From NCBI GenBank assembly GCA_003215545.1, contig QCKF01000006.1:1-57450 (forward strand): a stretch of 57,450 nt of DNA. Direction: 5' to 3'. The notes under the pieces are model-generated. The model saw nothing but the letters and a program-made list of their open reading frames with translations. It was not told where the DNA came from and searched no databases. The DNA is from Prochlorococcus sp. AG-409-L14 (GTDB lineage Bacteria; Cyanobacteriota; Cyanobacteriia; PCC-6307; Cyanobiaceae). Both the position numbers and the translations under genes were made by a program. Each line of letters begins with the position of its first letter. The first letter of the stretch is position 1. This document shows, piece after piece, positions 26,997 to 36,329 of the stretch.

Positions 26997-28733
26997 ATGG
27001 ACAGTACTGCCATACAACTGATGGACTTAACGAGTCTGAAAGCTGTAGTTGCAGAACTTCGTCATGAGATTCTGCCAAGTCGTTTTGAAAAGGCGCAACA
27101 ACCAGAATCTAATACCCTGCAAATTGGCCTAAGAACACTTAAAGGACTTATATGGCTAGAGATTAGTTGGCAAGCTGATGCCCCTCGACTTGTTCAAATC
27201 CCCCCTCCAGCAAAACAAGGAGGGGAAAGCACTCTCGCAAAGCAAGTGCAGCATGGTCTTTATAATTTGGCCCTGACAAAAATAATTCAGGAAGATTTTG
27301 AGCGTGTAATCAGGTTTGAATTAGCACCACGCCCAGGAGAAAACGTTAAAAGAATTTTGGTACTAGAATTAATGGGTCGCCATAGTAATTTTTTGCTGCT
27401 AGATAATACCCAAAAAATAATCGCGATAGGTCGCCAAATCAGAAAACATCAATCTAGAGTTAGACCAATAAGTACCGGAGACTTATATCTACCACCTCCT
27501 CCATTAATAGGAATCAAACCTGACAAAAATGAATCTTTTACCAGCTGGAAGGAAAGACTTAGCTTAATACCTACAACTCTCAAAGATGCTCTTAAAAATA
27601 CTTATCAAGGCATGAGTCCACAACTAATGTTGCAACTTACTGGGGAGAATAAAGAAACTGCATTGAATCTTCTTAAATGTCCAATCGAAAAACTCTCCAA
27701 TAAAAAGTGGGAATATCTTTATAACAGATGGTCTATATGGCTGACTAGACTAGACATGGAGCAGCTTGGGATTTGGTTTAAAGGACCAACTACATACAGA
27801 AATTGGGATACAGAAATTCCTAATTCGTCATCATTAGAAGGAATAAGTATTAATTTAGGTAAATATTATAGAGATAATCTAAATAAAAAGACTATTAACA
27901 GGGTCAGCAAAGATCTTCATAATAGTCTTAAAAAATCAATTAAGAACGAAGAAACTTCTTTAAATAATCAACGAGATCTACTTATATCAACTTATCAAAG
28001 TGGTGACTTAAAAAAAGAGGCTGATGAAATACTAGCGAAACCTTTTCCTCAAAAGGATGACATAGAAAAAGCTCAATCTCTATATAAGAGATCAAAAAAA
28101 CTTCGCAGATCGATCTCAATCCTAAAGGAACGAATCGTCTTTCATGAAGAAAGGATAAAGATGATAAAAGAAACAGAATTGTTTCTAGAAAACATTTCGG
28201 AAACTCAATGGGAGACATTTAGCGAAAAACTTAAATTAATCATGGCATTAAAGAAAGATTTTTATGCTCACTTTTCCAGACGGAAACAGCCTGAAGTCAA
28301 AAAAAAATCAACTAAAGATAGGCAACCAGTTCCTCTTGAAATTTTAAGCCCAAAAGGCCTCCTCATACAAATTGGACGCAACCATCGTCAAAATGAATGG
28401 ATAAGTATCCGCAAAGCAAAAAATGGTGATATTTGGTTTCATGCCCAAGAATGTCCAGGAAGCCATGTTGTCCTCAAATCGTCTTCAGGATTGGCCGAAG
28501 AAAAAGATTTACAAATGGCAGCCGATCTAGCTGCTTTCTTTAGCAGAGCAAAAGGAAACGCGAAAGTTCCTGTTTTCATGGTTCCAGTTGAAAGGCTAAA
28601 AAAAATCCCAAATGCGATGCCAGGCACGGTTAGTCATAGTGAAGGCAAAGTCTGCTGGGGAAAGCCAACAAGAATTGAAAGTCACTTGGCAGCAACCCTC
28701 AAAAGAACCGTAAATAAATCTTCTACAAATTAG
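26997..28733 (+). CDS. rqcH: RqcH/NFACT family ribosome quality-control protein
   Basis: A 578-residue NFACT protein (fibronectin-binding-A N-terminal domain, helix-hairpin-helix, coiled coil about 300-400, and the C-terminal NFACT-R domain from about residue 450). The NFACT-R signature is RNHRQNEWISIRKAKNGDIWF followed by HAQECPGSHVVLKS. The N-terminal NFACT-N part starts MDLTSLKAVVAELRHEIL. In bacteria RqcH binds obstructed 50S subunits and adds C-terminal alanine tails to stalled nascent chains. Older annotations call it a fibronectin-binding protein, which makes no sense for a free-living cyanobacterium. Divergent from gmk. Confidence 0.93.
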   Translation: MDSTAIQLMDLTSLKAVVAELRHEILPSRFEKAQQPESNTLQIGLRTLKGLIWLEISWQADAPRLVQIPPPAKQGGESTLAKQVQHGLYNLALTKIIQEDFERVIRFELAPRPGENVKRILVLELMGRHSNFLLLDNTQKIIAIGRQIRKHQSRVRPISTGDLYLPPPPLIGIKPDKNESFTSWKERLSLIPTTLKDALKNTYQGMSPQLMLQLTGENKETALNLLKCPIEKLSNKKWEYLYNRWSIWLTRLDMEQLGIWFKGPTTYRNWDTEIPNSSSLEGISINLGKYYRDNLNKKTINRVSKDLHNSLKKSIKNEETSLNNQRDLLISTYQSGDLKKEADEILAKPFPQKDDIEKAQSLYKRSKKLRRSISILKERIVFHEERIKMIKETELFLENISETQWETFSEKLKLIMALKKDFYAHFSRRKQPEVKKKSTKDRQPVPLEILSPKGLLIQIGRNHRQNEWISIRKAKNGDIWFHAQECPGSHVVLKSSSGLAEEKDLQMAADLAAFFSRAKGNAKVPVFMVPVERLKKIPNAMPGTVSHSEGKVCWGKPTRIESHLAATLKRTVNKSSTN

Positions 28734-28779
28734 AAGCTAGCCATGGCTTATCATTTGGCTAAGAATATCCTGACTAAAA

Positions 28780-29064
28780 ATGTTTGATTTCCTTCTCGGT
28801 ACTCATGAATTTCTTGGGAATCACACTCTCCCAGAGTTCCTGGTTGGTTACATTTTTGGAGCTGCTTTGATAATTGGCGCACCAACAGTCTTCCTCCTTC
28901 TCACATTTACTAGTGCTCTCATGAAAACCAATGGAAAGATGGGCGGATACAGAGAATTTGAGACCTATGGAGAGTCTTCCTTAAATGACTGCCCTCCATT
29001 CTTACTACCTGATCCAACAGCTACAACAAACACAAATAGATCAAAGAGGCGCTCAGCTTTCTAA
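28780..29064 (+). CDS. Small membrane protein of unknown function
   Basis: A 94-residue protein with one clear long hydrophobic stretch (LVGYIFGAALIIGAPTVFLLLTFTSAL, about residues 21-47), a short N-terminal region MFDFLLGTHEFLG, and a polar C-terminus with DCPPFLLPDPTATT. I do not recognise the family. It begins 46 bases after rqcH and precedes tatC. Overlapping frames on the same strand past its stop are not convincing. Role unknown; photosynthetic membrane location is a guess. Confidence 0.65.
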   Translation: MFDFLLGTHEFLGNHTLPEFLVGYIFGAALIIGAPTVFLLLTFTSALMKTNGKMGGYREFETYGESSLNDCPPFLLPDPTATTNTNRSKRRSAF

Positions 29065-29285
29065 AAGTCAAATAGGCTTATTAAAGCTTAAAGACAAAGT
29101 GGCAACCATCTTCCAACTAAGTTTACTTAATAAGGAATCATACACACGAAAAAGTAAGGATTTAAAATCTCCTCCAAGCCATATAAATATAGCAATATTA
29201 GTTGATTTAAGACTTGTATTATTAGAATAAGAACCTATGAATTTATTTTGAAGCCTTTCTCCCTTTTAAAACTAGAAAAAGCAAG

Positions 29286-30134
29286 ATGGTACCTACTATA
29301 AAGAATTATAATAATGGTCAAAAGCCAGAAATGAAAGCACCTCCACCTATCAGAATAAATACGGGGGATAACAAGTCATTAGTTCCTAATGACATAGAAA
29401 TGCCATTAGCAGATCATCTCGAGGAATTACGACAAAGAGTTTTCCGTTCTCTCATTGCAGTTATTTGTGCGGCAGGGATATGTCTTTTGTTTATAAGACC
29501 ATTAGTCAGAATTCTAGAAACACCTGCAGGATCAATACACTTCCTTCAAGTTGCACCGGGAGAATTTCTCTTCGTATCAATTAAGGTTGCAGGTTATGCA
29601 GGCCTTACCGCTGCTCTGCCATATGTAATATTTCAGGCCTTGGCTTTTATTCTGCCAGGTCTAACTGCAAAAGAGCGAAACTTAATAGCCCCAGCTGTAG
29701 CAGGTTCAACAATCCTATTTCTATTAGGCATCATTTTTGCCTGGGGTGTTCTAGTGCCTGCAGCATTAAAGTTTCTAGTTAGCTATGGAGCAGACGTTGT
29801 AGAGCCTCTTTGGTCAATAGAAAAATATTTAGATTTTGTTTTAATTCTTTTACTCGCTTCAGGCCTTTCATTTCAATTACCAGTTTTACAATTACTTTTA
29901 GGTGCTTTAGGCATTCTTAATTGGAAAAGAATGATATCTGCCTGGCGATGGGTAGTAATGACTTCTGCTTTAGCTGGAGCAATTCTCACCCCCTCTACTG
30001 ATCCAATAACAATGCTATTACTAGGGTCTGCTATCACAATTCTTTTCCTAATAGGTGTTGCTTTAGTAGCCTTTACGGACAAGTTCAAAGAACAAACTCC
30101 TTCAAACGATAATCAGCCTTCAACTGCAAAGTAA
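29286..30134 (+). CDS. tatC: Twin-arginine translocase subunit TatC
   Basis: 282 residues with six membrane helices. The TatC signature MPLADHLEELRQRVFRSLIA starts near residue 39 and the loop between helices 2 and 3 has LPYVIFQALAFILPGLTAKE. It recognises twin-arginine signal peptides and forms the export receptor with TatA/B. The Rieske protein encoded next (petC) has a twin-arginine signal, so it is a likely client. The first 38 residues form a polar extension; the true start may be an inner ATG at 29331 or 29400. The last 50 bases overlap the convergent DUF3067 gene. Confidence 0.95.
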   Translation: MVPTIKNYNNGQKPEMKAPPPIRINTGDNKSLVPNDIEMPLADHLEELRQRVFRSLIAVICAAGICLLFIRPLVRILETPAGSIHFLQVAPGEFLFVSIKVAGYAGLTAALPYVIFQALAFILPGLTAKERNLIAPAVAGSTILFLLGIIFAWGVLVPAALKFLVSYGADVVEPLWSIEKYLDFVLILLLASGLSFQLPVLQLLLGALGILNWKRMISAWRWVVMTSALAGAILTPSTDPITMLLLGSAITILFLIGVALVAFTDKFKEQTPSNDNQPSTAK

Positions 30135-30450
30135 TTGCTCTCCCAAGTCTTGGTTTTTCTCTTATTGACAACAACCATTGCCGAACAATCCCTGCTTGAC
30201 CAAGCCTATTAATAATTTCAACGACTTTATTCAAGTTTTTTCTATAAGCAACTTCGTCCAATGGGAAAGATTGCTGCTCTAAGTAGGCCCACATAAGCTG
30301 AAGGTAGAGTTTTTTGTTACGTTGTACTAATCGCATGTCATAAGAGGCACCCCAACGTTTTCGAAGGAAGTCAACTACCTCATCAACACCCAAAGGGGCA
30401 ATAAAATGCTCAAAAGATGAATAATTTACGCAATCAAAGTCAAGAACCAT
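30085..30450 (-). CDS. DUF3067 family protein
   Basis: A 121-residue protein with the DUF3067 pattern found in cyanobacteria and plastids: VVDFLRKRWGASYDMRLVQRNKKLYLQLMWAYLEQQSF in character (about residues 25-62; seen as FLRKRWG, KLYLQLMW and YLEQQSFP), then VAYRKNLNKVVEIINRLG. Function unknown. The first 24 residues may be an upstream extension. It is convergent with and overlaps tatC by 50 bases, and diverges from petC. Confidence 0.85.
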   Translation of the reverse strand: MVLDFDCVNYSSFEHFIAPLGVDEVVDFLRKRWGASYDMRLVQRNKKLYLQLMWAYLEQQSFPLDEVAYRKNLNKVVEIINRLGQAGIVRQWLLSIREKPRLGRAITLQLKADYRLKEFVL

Positions 30451-30501
30451 ATAAAAATCTCTCTATTTGCAAAGATTAAAAGACCCTTCACAGTCCATAA
30501 T

Positions 30502-30517
30502 GGTCATCATTATGACC
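30502..30517. promoter_or_regulatory. Dyad GGTCAT-N4-ATGACC upstream of petC
   Basis: A perfect 6-bp inverted repeat with a CATT spacer lies 16 bases before the petC start codon and about 50 bases upstream of the divergent DUF3067 start. It could be an operator or a 5' leader hairpin; no known factor is assigned. Confidence 0.3.
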
Positions 30518-30533
30518 TGGTTGATCATTCGTA

Positions 30534-31070
30534 ATGACACAAATGACCTCTAGTGATGTGCCCTCTATGGGCCGGAGGCAGTTCATGAACCTCCTCACCT
30601 TTGGCTCGGCTACAGGGGTCGCATTAGGAGCCCTTTATCCAGTGGTCAATTACTTCATACCAGCAAGGGCTGGGGGAGGCACTGGAGGCACAACAGCTAA
30701 AGACGAACTAGGTAATTCTGTTACTGCAAGCGGATGGCTTTCATCCCATCCAACTGGGGACCGCAGCCTTGTTCAAGGACTCAAAGGTGATCCAACATAC
30801 TTAATTGTTGAAGGAGGAGATGCAATAGGAAGTTATGGCATCAATGCGATTTGTACGCATCTTGGTTGTGTAGTTCCCTGGAACAGTGGTGCCAACAAAT
30901 TCATATGTCCTTGTCATGGAAGCCAATACAACGAAACTGGAAAAGTCGTAAGAGGACCTGCTCCCCTCTCACTTGCTTTGGCGCACGTTGAAATTAATGA
31001 AGACAACGTCTTGCTGAGTCAATGGACGGAAACTGATTTCCGAACCGGTGAACAGCCCTGGTGGGGTTGA
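30534..31070 (+). CDS. petC: Cytochrome b6f Rieske iron-sulfur subunit
   Basis: 178 residues. The twin-arginine signal-anchor is [20 protein letters not shown] (residues 13-32) followed by the hinge [15 protein letters not shown]. The 2Fe-2S cluster is held by CTHLGC (C107, H109, with C112 in the disulphide) and CPCHGS (C125, C127, H128). It passes electrons from plastoquinol to cytochrome f in the thylakoid. petA follows 16 bases downstream, the usual cyanobacterial petCA operon, here extended by lgt and cobM. Confidence 0.98.
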   Translation: MTQMTSSDVPSMGRRQFMNLLTFGSATGVALGALYPVVNYFIPARAGGGTGGTTAKDELGNSVTASGWLSSHPTGDRSLVQGLKGDPTYLIVEGGDAIGSYGINAICTHLGCVVPWNSGANKFICPCHGSQYNETGKVVRGPAPLSLALAHVEINEDNVLLSQWTETDFRTGEQPWWG

Positions 31071-31086
31071 TCAATTACTACCAAAT

Positions 31087-32043
31087 ATGAAATTCCGCTC
31101 TTTTGCCCCCATGCGTCGCTTTATCACTCTCTTTCTCGGAACAATATTTGTTGGTTTTTCAGTCCTTGTGGCGCCATCAAATAGTTGGGCATATCCCTTT
31201 TGGGCCCAGCAAAACTATGAAAATCCTCGAGAGGCTACTGGAAAAATAGTTTGTGCAAACTGTCACTTAGCAAATATGAAAACCCAAGCTGAAGTTCCTC
31301 AATCTGTTGGAGCTGACAGTGTATTTAAAGCAGTTGTCAAAATCCCATATAAAAACGGAACACAAGAAATAGGAGCAGACGGTAGCGATGTTCCACTACA
31401 AGTAGGAGCCTTAGTAATGCTTCCTGACGGTTTCAAGCTTGCACCACAAGACAGATGGACTGAAGAAATCAAAGAAGAGACCCAAGGTGTTTATTTCACT
31501 CAATACAGCGAAGAACTTGACAATATTATTCTTGTTGGGCCATTACCTGGTGATCAAAATAAAGAGATAGTCTTTCCTATCCTTTCCCCAAATCCTGCTA
31601 CAAATAAGAATATACATTTTGGCAAATATTCAATTCACGTAGGAGGGAACAGAGGTCGAGGACAAGTTTATCCAACAGGAGAAAAAAGCAATAATAATCT
31701 TTTCACAGCCTCTATAGCAGGAAAAATCACTTCTATTGAAAATGGCGAAAGTGGTGAGAAGTTAATAACAATTGAGAATGAAAAAGGAGAATCCAAAGTG
31801 GAAACTATACCTATGGGACCGCTAGTTTCTGCAAAAATTGGAGACATAGTTGAGACTGGTACAAAACTAACCAATGACCCAAACGTCGGCGGCTTCGGCC
31901 AGTTGGATACAGAAGTAGTGTTACAAAGTCCTGCAAGAATATTTGGCCTTATTGCTTTCTTCATAGGTGTAACTCTTACTCAAATATTACTTGTACTTAA
32001 GAAAAAACAAGTTGAAAAAGTTCAAGCTGCCGAAGGGATTTAA
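31087..32043 (+). CDS. petA: Cytochrome f
   Basis: 318 residues from ATG 31087; an inner ATG at 31111 ([10 protein letters not shown]) gives 310 and is also plausible. A signal peptide ends before [14 protein letters not shown], whose N-terminal Tyr supplies the axial haem ligand. The haem-binding CxxCH is VCANCHLA, about 43 residues from the inner ATG. A C-terminal helix (about [20 protein letters not shown]) anchors the protein to the thylakoid with a short stromal tail [10 protein letters not shown]. Cytochrome b6f oxidoreductase; accepts electrons from PetC and gives them to plastocyanin or cytochrome c6. Confidence 0.97.
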   Translation: MKFRSFAPMRRFITLFLGTIFVGFSVLVAPSNSWAYPFWAQQNYENPREATGKIVCANCHLANMKTQAEVPQSVGADSVFKAVVKIPYKNGTQEIGADGSDVPLQVGALVMLPDGFKLAPQDRWTEEIKEETQGVYFTQYSEELDNIILVGPLPGDQNKEIVFPILSPNPATNKNIHFGKYSIHVGGNRGRGQVYPTGEKSNNNLFTASIAGKITSIENGESGEKLITIENEKGESKVETIPMGPLVSAKIGDIVETGTKLTNDPNVGGFGQLDTEVVLQSPARIFGLIAFFIGVTLTQILLVLKKKQVEKVQAAEGI

Positions 32044-32073
32044 CCAAATACAATAAAGAATAGGAAAATAATA

Positions 32074-32943
32074 ATGCAATCATTACTAGCAATATTCAGT
32101 TCGCCAGGGCCCGAGCTTTTACAGCTTGGGCCTTTTACTTTGCGTTGGTATGGGCTACTAATTGCATTTGCGGTTTTTACTGGGCTTAATTTATCAAACA
32201 ATCTTGCAAGACAAAGAGGCCTCCCTAACGGCCTGATAAATGATTTAATGCCAATACTTATACTTTCAGCAGTCATTGGGGCAAGAATTTATTACATTAC
32301 TTTTGAATGGAGAAATTACAAATACAGTTTTTTAGAAATGATAGCTATTTGGAAAGGAGGCATAGCAATTCATGGAGCACTTTTAGCAGGTACCTTGGCT
32401 ATTTATCTTTTTTGCCAGTCAAAGAAATATCCTTTCTTTGACGTTCTCGATAGCATTATTCCATCAGTCTCACTAGGACAGGCTATTGGAAGATGGGGTA
32501 ATTTCTTCAACAATGAAGCCTTTGGAACTCCTACAGACCTTCCATGGAAGTTATTCATACCAGAGTCATTTAGACCAAGTGAGTTCACAAATTATGAATA
32601 CTTTCACCCTACATTTCTATATGAATCTTTATGGAATATTATTGTCTTCTTATTTCTAATATACCTATTCAGAAGAGGGGCAAAAAAGAAAATAAATCTT
32701 CCATCTGGAGGACTGACCTCAATATATTTAATTACCTATAGCCTAGGAAGGGTATTTATTGAAAATCTTAGGACTGACCCTCTTTGCCTTGGAGCTTTAC
32801 CTCCATTATGCGAGGGGGGTATAAGAATTGCACAGCTAATGAGCATTCTATTAATAGTAATTGGTTTTTTCATTCTTTCATTTGTCTATAAAATAAACGA
32901 GAAGATTCCCAAAAATATTCAACAAAAGGAAGTCCAAAAATGA
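32074..32943 (+). CDS. lgt: Prolipoprotein diacylglyceryl transferase
   Basis: A 289-residue membrane enzyme that adds diacylglycerol to the lipobox cysteine. Signatures: [13 protein letters not shown] (residues 22-34), [23 protein letters not shown] (catalytic His region, about 97-108) and the Lgt motif [16 protein letters not shown] (about 142-157). It has about seven helices. It lies 30 bases after petA, and its stop overlaps the cobM start by four bases. Probable clients in this window are the lipobox-bearing proteins near 54000 and 56400. Confidence 0.95.
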   Translation: MQSLLAIFSSPGPELLQLGPFTLRWYGLLIAFAVFTGLNLSNNLARQRGLPNGLINDLMPILILSAVIGARIYYITFEWRNYKYSFLEMIAIWKGGIAIHGALLAGTLAIYLFCQSKKYPFFDVLDSIIPSVSLGQAIGRWGNFFNNEAFGTPTDLPWKLFIPESFRPSEFTNYEYFHPTFLYESLWNIIVFLFLIYLFRRGAKKKINLPSGGLTSIYLITYSLGRVFIENLRTDPLCLGALPPLCEGGIRIAQLMSILLIVIGFFILSFVYKINEKIPKNIQQKEVQK

Positions 32944-33698
32944 ATTACGTTTCAATCGTAGGTGCTGGCCCAGGAGCAATTGACCTGTTGACATTGAGAG
33001 CTGCAGAAAGAATCAAAACTGCCGAGGTACTTATTTGGGCAGACTCATTAGTTTCTCCTCAAATCGCTAATCTTTGCCCCGAAAGTTGCGAAAAGATCAA
33101 AACTAGCTCTCTAACCCTTGAAGAAATTTTGAGCTTGACCATCGAAAGGTCAAAAACTGGAAAAAAAGTCGTCAGGCTTCATGATGGTGATCCATGCCTT
33201 TACGGTGCTTTATCAGAACAGATATGTGGGCTAGCAGAAGCAGGAATTGAAGTAGAAGTAATTCCAGGAGTCAGTGCTTATCAAGCTACATCTGCGGCAT
33301 TAAAAGCTGAATTAACCATCCCAAATATTACTCAAACAATTGTAATTAGTAGAGCCAGTGGAATTACTGGGGTTCCAGAAAAAGAGCAGCTAAAGAATTT
33401 AGCCTCTATAGGAGGATCACTTTGTTTATATCTGAGCGCCAGGCATGTAGTAGATGCAGAAAAAACCTTATTAAAGTATTATCCAGAAGATACTCCAGTT
33501 GCAATAGGTTATAGAGTCAGCTGGGAAGACGAATGGTTGCAAATAGTTCCTTTAAAAGAGATGGCATCAAAAACCAAAGAGCGTAAACTTATCCGTACAA
33601 CCGTTTACTTAATAAGCCCTGCTCTAAGAAAAAATCAGGAGCGTTCAATGCTTTATTCACCTAATCACAGTCATATTTTTAGGAAAGAAAAGCAGTGA
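32940..33698 (+). CDS. cobM: Precorrin-4 C11-methyltransferase
   Basis: A 252-residue SAM-dependent tetrapyrrole methylase. The N-terminal [20 protein letters not shown] (residues 4-23) and [19 protein letters not shown] (about 78-96; the DGDP motif) mark the CobM/CbiF subgroup, with [19 protein letters not shown] (about 107-125). It methylates C11 of the corrin ring in cobalamin synthesis. Start and lgt stop share ATGA, indicating coupling. Minor uncertainty between CobM and CbiF names. Confidence 0.95.
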   Translation: MNYVSIVGAGPGAIDLLTLRAAERIKTAEVLIWADSLVSPQIANLCPESCEKIKTSSLTLEEILSLTIERSKTGKKVVRLHDGDPCLYGALSEQICGLAEAGIEVEVIPGVSAYQATSAALKAELTIPNITQTIVISRASGITGVPEKEQLKNLASIGGSLCLYLSARHVVDAEKTLLKYYPEDTPVAIGYRVSWEDEWLQIVPLKEMASKTKERKLIRTTVYLISPALRKNQERSMLYSPNHSHIFRKEKQ

Positions 33699-33735
33699 AA
33701 TTTAAATCATTTCTCTAAGTAAGTAGTAATACATT

Positions 33736-33837
33736 ATGAAAACACAATTAGCACCTGAGATTGATCACCTGAAGTCATGGCTTGAAAACTGGCTAGAATG
33801 TTACATACTTCGAATACAGGCCAAGGCCAAACCTTGA
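33736..33837 (+). CDS. Possible 33-residue small ORF before the RodZ-like gene
   Basis: ATG at 33736 opens MKTQLAPEIDHLKSWLENWL and ends KAKP before TGA at 33835. It is out of frame with, and overlaps by 40 bases, the start of the following HTH gene. The sequence is amphipathic and tryptophan-containing. It may be a genuine small protein, an upstream ORF coupling translation, or chance. No clear Shine-Dalgarno site precedes it. Confidence 0.3.
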   Translation: MKTQLAPEIDHLKSWLENWLECYILRIQAKAKP

Positions 33838-34583
33838 CACCAAAAAGAACAGAAGATTCACAGCCTCTCTCCAAAAAGGAAGAAGGTATCGATTTAGACT
33901 TATCAGGTATTGGCAACTTTCTTAAAGCAACCAGAGAAAAGCTTGGAATAACACCAAAAGATCTTGCTGACAGTCTTCGCATAGGAGAAGAACAACTACT
34001 TGCGATAGAACTTGGGGAAGAGGATCTACTCCCAGAGAAAGTATTTATAAAAGCTATGATAAAAAGAATTGCCGAGAAACTAAAAGTAAACGAAGATCCA
34101 ATCATATTAGGAATTAATCCAATCAAGAACGCAATTGTCTTAGAAAATGATAAAAAGGGAAAAGAGAAGAATGAAGCTTTAATTCCTCTTAAAAAGTTAT
34201 CGATAGTATTCTCAATAAGCTTAATATCCTTATTCGCAATAATCAAAACAATAGGACCCTTAATAAGTACTATTAATAATAGAGGACAGAATCAATCCGC
34301 AAAGACTCTATTTAGCTTAGAAGACTTTCCAATTGAATCGAGCTTAAGCAATGCAAATATAGCCATACACGAACAAATTCTAAATGCAAGCAATCAAAAT
34401 ATCAGAGAAAGCTTTTTCTATTTCAAAAGAATTATAAATATCAAAAAGGACAGACTACCTTTAATGCAAAAAAATAAATATTTTCCAATCTACAATACTA
34501 AAGAAATTTTTACTTTTAAGGATCAAGAAAAAGGTCCTACATCAAACATAACTAAAAGCTTCCTCATGAAATATAGAATCTAA
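33798..34583 (+). CDS. RodZ-like HTH membrane protein
   Basis: 261 residues. A Xre-type helix-turn-helix lies at about 38-95 (GNFLKATREKLGITPKDLADSLRI followed by EEQLLAIELGEEDLLPEKVFIKAMIKRIAEKL in character; key words LGITPKDLAD and IELGEEDLLPE), then a basic stretch and one membrane helix near 133-155 (LSIVFSISLISLFAIIKTIG), then a polar periplasmic tail. This is the RodZ/YfgA plan of cytoplasmic HTH plus transmembrane anchor, linked elsewhere to MreB and cell shape. The C-terminal beta domain is weakly conserved here. Low GC and divergent tail. Confidence 0.75.
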   Translation: MLHTSNTGQGQTLTPKRTEDSQPLSKKEEGIDLDLSGIGNFLKATREKLGITPKDLADSLRIGEEQLLAIELGEEDLLPEKVFIKAMIKRIAEKLKVNEDPIILGINPIKNAIVLENDKKGKEKNEALIPLKKLSIVFSISLISLFAIIKTIGPLISTINNRGQNQSAKTLFSLEDFPIESSLSNANIAIHEQILNASNQNIRESFFYFKRIINIKKDRLPLMQKNKYFPIYNTKEIFTFKDQEKGPTSNITKSFLMKYRI

Positions 34584-34592
34584 AAGATGATA

Positions 34593-36242
34593 CTATTTTT
34601 TATTCATCACTATAACCTCTATATCAACATTCTTATGTTGCTTAACTAGTCCCATAGATCTTTGAATACTCCATTGTTCCAAACTAAGATCCTGGCCATC
34701 CTTTCTTGAATAAAGCCTAAAAGTAACCTTAGAAGGATTAGAAATTACTTCTATCGAGTTAATAACTGGTTCAGGACGCCTATCCAAAGCAACAGCAAGT
34801 CTAAGCAAGATTGCCATGTCATATACAAGTTGGCGCTCTGGCCTTGTTTGCAATAACTGCCATTCTTCATGTCGTTTCTTAGGAAGACTTCTTCGATGAT
34901 ATCTAGCTATAGCTGCAACCATTAAATGCTCTGATTGAGAATATCCAAGCAACTCACCATGCCTTATAAGGTAACAAGAGTGCTTATGATAAGCACTATT
35001 ATTTATATGCTTTCCACATGAATGTAGCATAGCTGCTGCCCACAATAATTCACGGCCTCCACCATTATCATCATGTAGAATTCCTTTTGTATTGTCATAA
35101 ATAGATAAAGAAAAATTTGCAACTTGTTCAGCCCTAATGCTATTAACAGCAAAGCGTCTTGCTTGATGAATAACTGTACGTCTTCTAATACTACTTTGAA
35201 AGCTGAACCTATCTTCCAAAAAACCATGGCGAAGCATCCAGTCGACAATTAAGCCTTCACGGAGAGCTCTTTCAGAAAGTATAACTTCAGAACTAGATAA
35301 CATTTCCATTGTCTTTTGCAAAATCAAAGCCCCTGGAACAATTATTTCTGCACGACGATCATTCAATGGAGTCAATTTTCGCCTTTCTTGTGGGGACATA
35401 GTCAATAGTTTGTCTAATACCAAATCAAGACTTTTCTTTGAGAAGCGATATCCATGCAATCTCATTGGAGAATTAGCATCTTCAGAAGCGACTAAAGAAC
35501 CTATAGCCATAGCAGTTCCACTAGTTGCTACCAAAACTGGTTTTTCTTTTGTGTTTAACCGATTTTGAATTTTATCTATAGCAGGCTCCAAAGATCCCTC
35601 TATAAAGGTCTTTATAAAAACTTGCCTCTTAAGAGGGATTGGTTCTTCCTTAATAAAATCTCTCTGCAATCTAACTGCTCCTACACGAGTACTAGTAAGA
35701 GCTCTAGCATCTCTTCCATCAGCAAGTATTAACTCTGTCGAACCACCACCAATATCAATAAGGAAATGTGGCCTATCTCCAAAAGGCATACCAGAGAGAA
35801 CTCCTAAATAGATCAACCTTGCTTCTTCAGCGCCACTAACAAGATCCACTTCTAAGTTCAATTCATCGTTAATCTTCCTAAGAAATTCTCTTCCATTAGG
35901 CGCCTCTCTAACCGCACTTGTTGCAGCCGTAACTAGATGTTTGACCCTATAACTTGCTGCTAATTCCTTAAAACCTCTCAAAGTATCAATTACTCTTTGC
36001 ATACCCTCCTCCGTAAGTTCTCCTGTTTCCTGATCTCTTTCTCCAAGACGTGTGGTTGATTTCTCAGCGATCTCAATACTGAAAGTGTTAAGTGCTAAAT
36101 CAACTGCTGCAATTAACAAGTGTGTTGAATTTGTACCAAGATCAATTGCGCCAACATAAAGAGGCTTGCGATGATCCACGATTATGGACTTGGAACTCTC
36201 GAAATCTTCCAATTGGCCAAGCTTTCTATCGACACCTGGCAT
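34593..36242 (-). CDS. ppx: Ppx/GppA family exopolyphosphatase/pyrophosphatase
   Basis: A 549-residue protein with an actin-like ASKHA fold at the N-terminus: YVGAIDLGTNSTHLLIAAVD (about residues 30-49) and FLIDIGGGSTELILADG (about 157-173), plus an HD-type C-terminal domain (LLWAAMLHSCGKHINNSAYHKHS region near 400). It releases phosphate from polyphosphate or hydrolyses pppGpp; the two activities cannot be told apart by sequence. Length is that of longer Ppx forms with the HD domain. Divergent from ubiA with 87 bases between starts and a palindrome in that gap. Confidence 0.93.
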   Translation of the reverse strand: MPGVDRKLGQLEDFESSKSIIVDHRKPLYVGAIDLGTNSTHLLIAAVDLALNTFSIEIAEKSTTRLGERDQETGELTEEGMQRVIDTLRGFKELAASYRVKHLVTAATSAVREAPNGREFLRKINDELNLEVDLVSGAEEARLIYLGVLSGMPFGDRPHFLIDIGGGSTELILADGRDARALTSTRVGAVRLQRDFIKEEPIPLKRQVFIKTFIEGSLEPAIDKIQNRLNTKEKPVLVATSGTAMAIGSLVASEDANSPMRLHGYRFSKKSLDLVLDKLLTMSPQERRKLTPLNDRRAEIIVPGALILQKTMEMLSSSEVILSERALREGLIVDWMLRHGFLEDRFSFQSSIRRRTVIHQARRFAVNSIRAEQVANFSLSIYDNTKGILHDDNGGGRELLWAAAMLHSCGKHINNSAYHKHSCYLIRHGELLGYSQSEHLMVAAIARYHRRSLPKKRHEEWQLLQTRPERQLVYDMAILLRLAVALDRRPEPVINSIEVISNPSKVTFRLYSRKDGQDLSLEQWSIQRSMGLVKQHKNVDIEVIVMNKK

Positions 36243-36282
36243 AAAGCACCGGAGCCATCAATCCAATCACTCTGGCATTTGT

Positions 36283-36299
36283 AGTGACAAGCTGTCACT
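36283..36299. promoter_or_regulatory. Palindrome AGTGACA-N3-TGTCACT between ppx and ubiA
   Basis: A perfect 7-bp inverted repeat separated by AGC lies 40 bases upstream of the ppx start (minus strand) and 30 bases upstream of the ubiA GTG. The position and symmetry suit a dimeric repressor or activator acting on both promoters, but a chance palindrome is possible and no regulator is known to me for it. Confidence 0.35.
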
Positions 36300-36329
36300 T
36301 AATGGACAAATCTTCGTAAGGTGATCTTT

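Noticed and set aside
28985-29230. An 81-codon frame overlapping the end of the small membrane protein gene
   Set aside because: Different frame within an already coding region and low-complexity Leu/Lys/Ser content; no family match. It could be revisited with ribosome profiling.
33734-34246. A 170-codon minus-strand frame opposite the RodZ-like gene
   Set aside because: Ser/Phe/Ile-rich translation typical of an antisense shadow; the plus-strand frame has a clear HTH and membrane helix.
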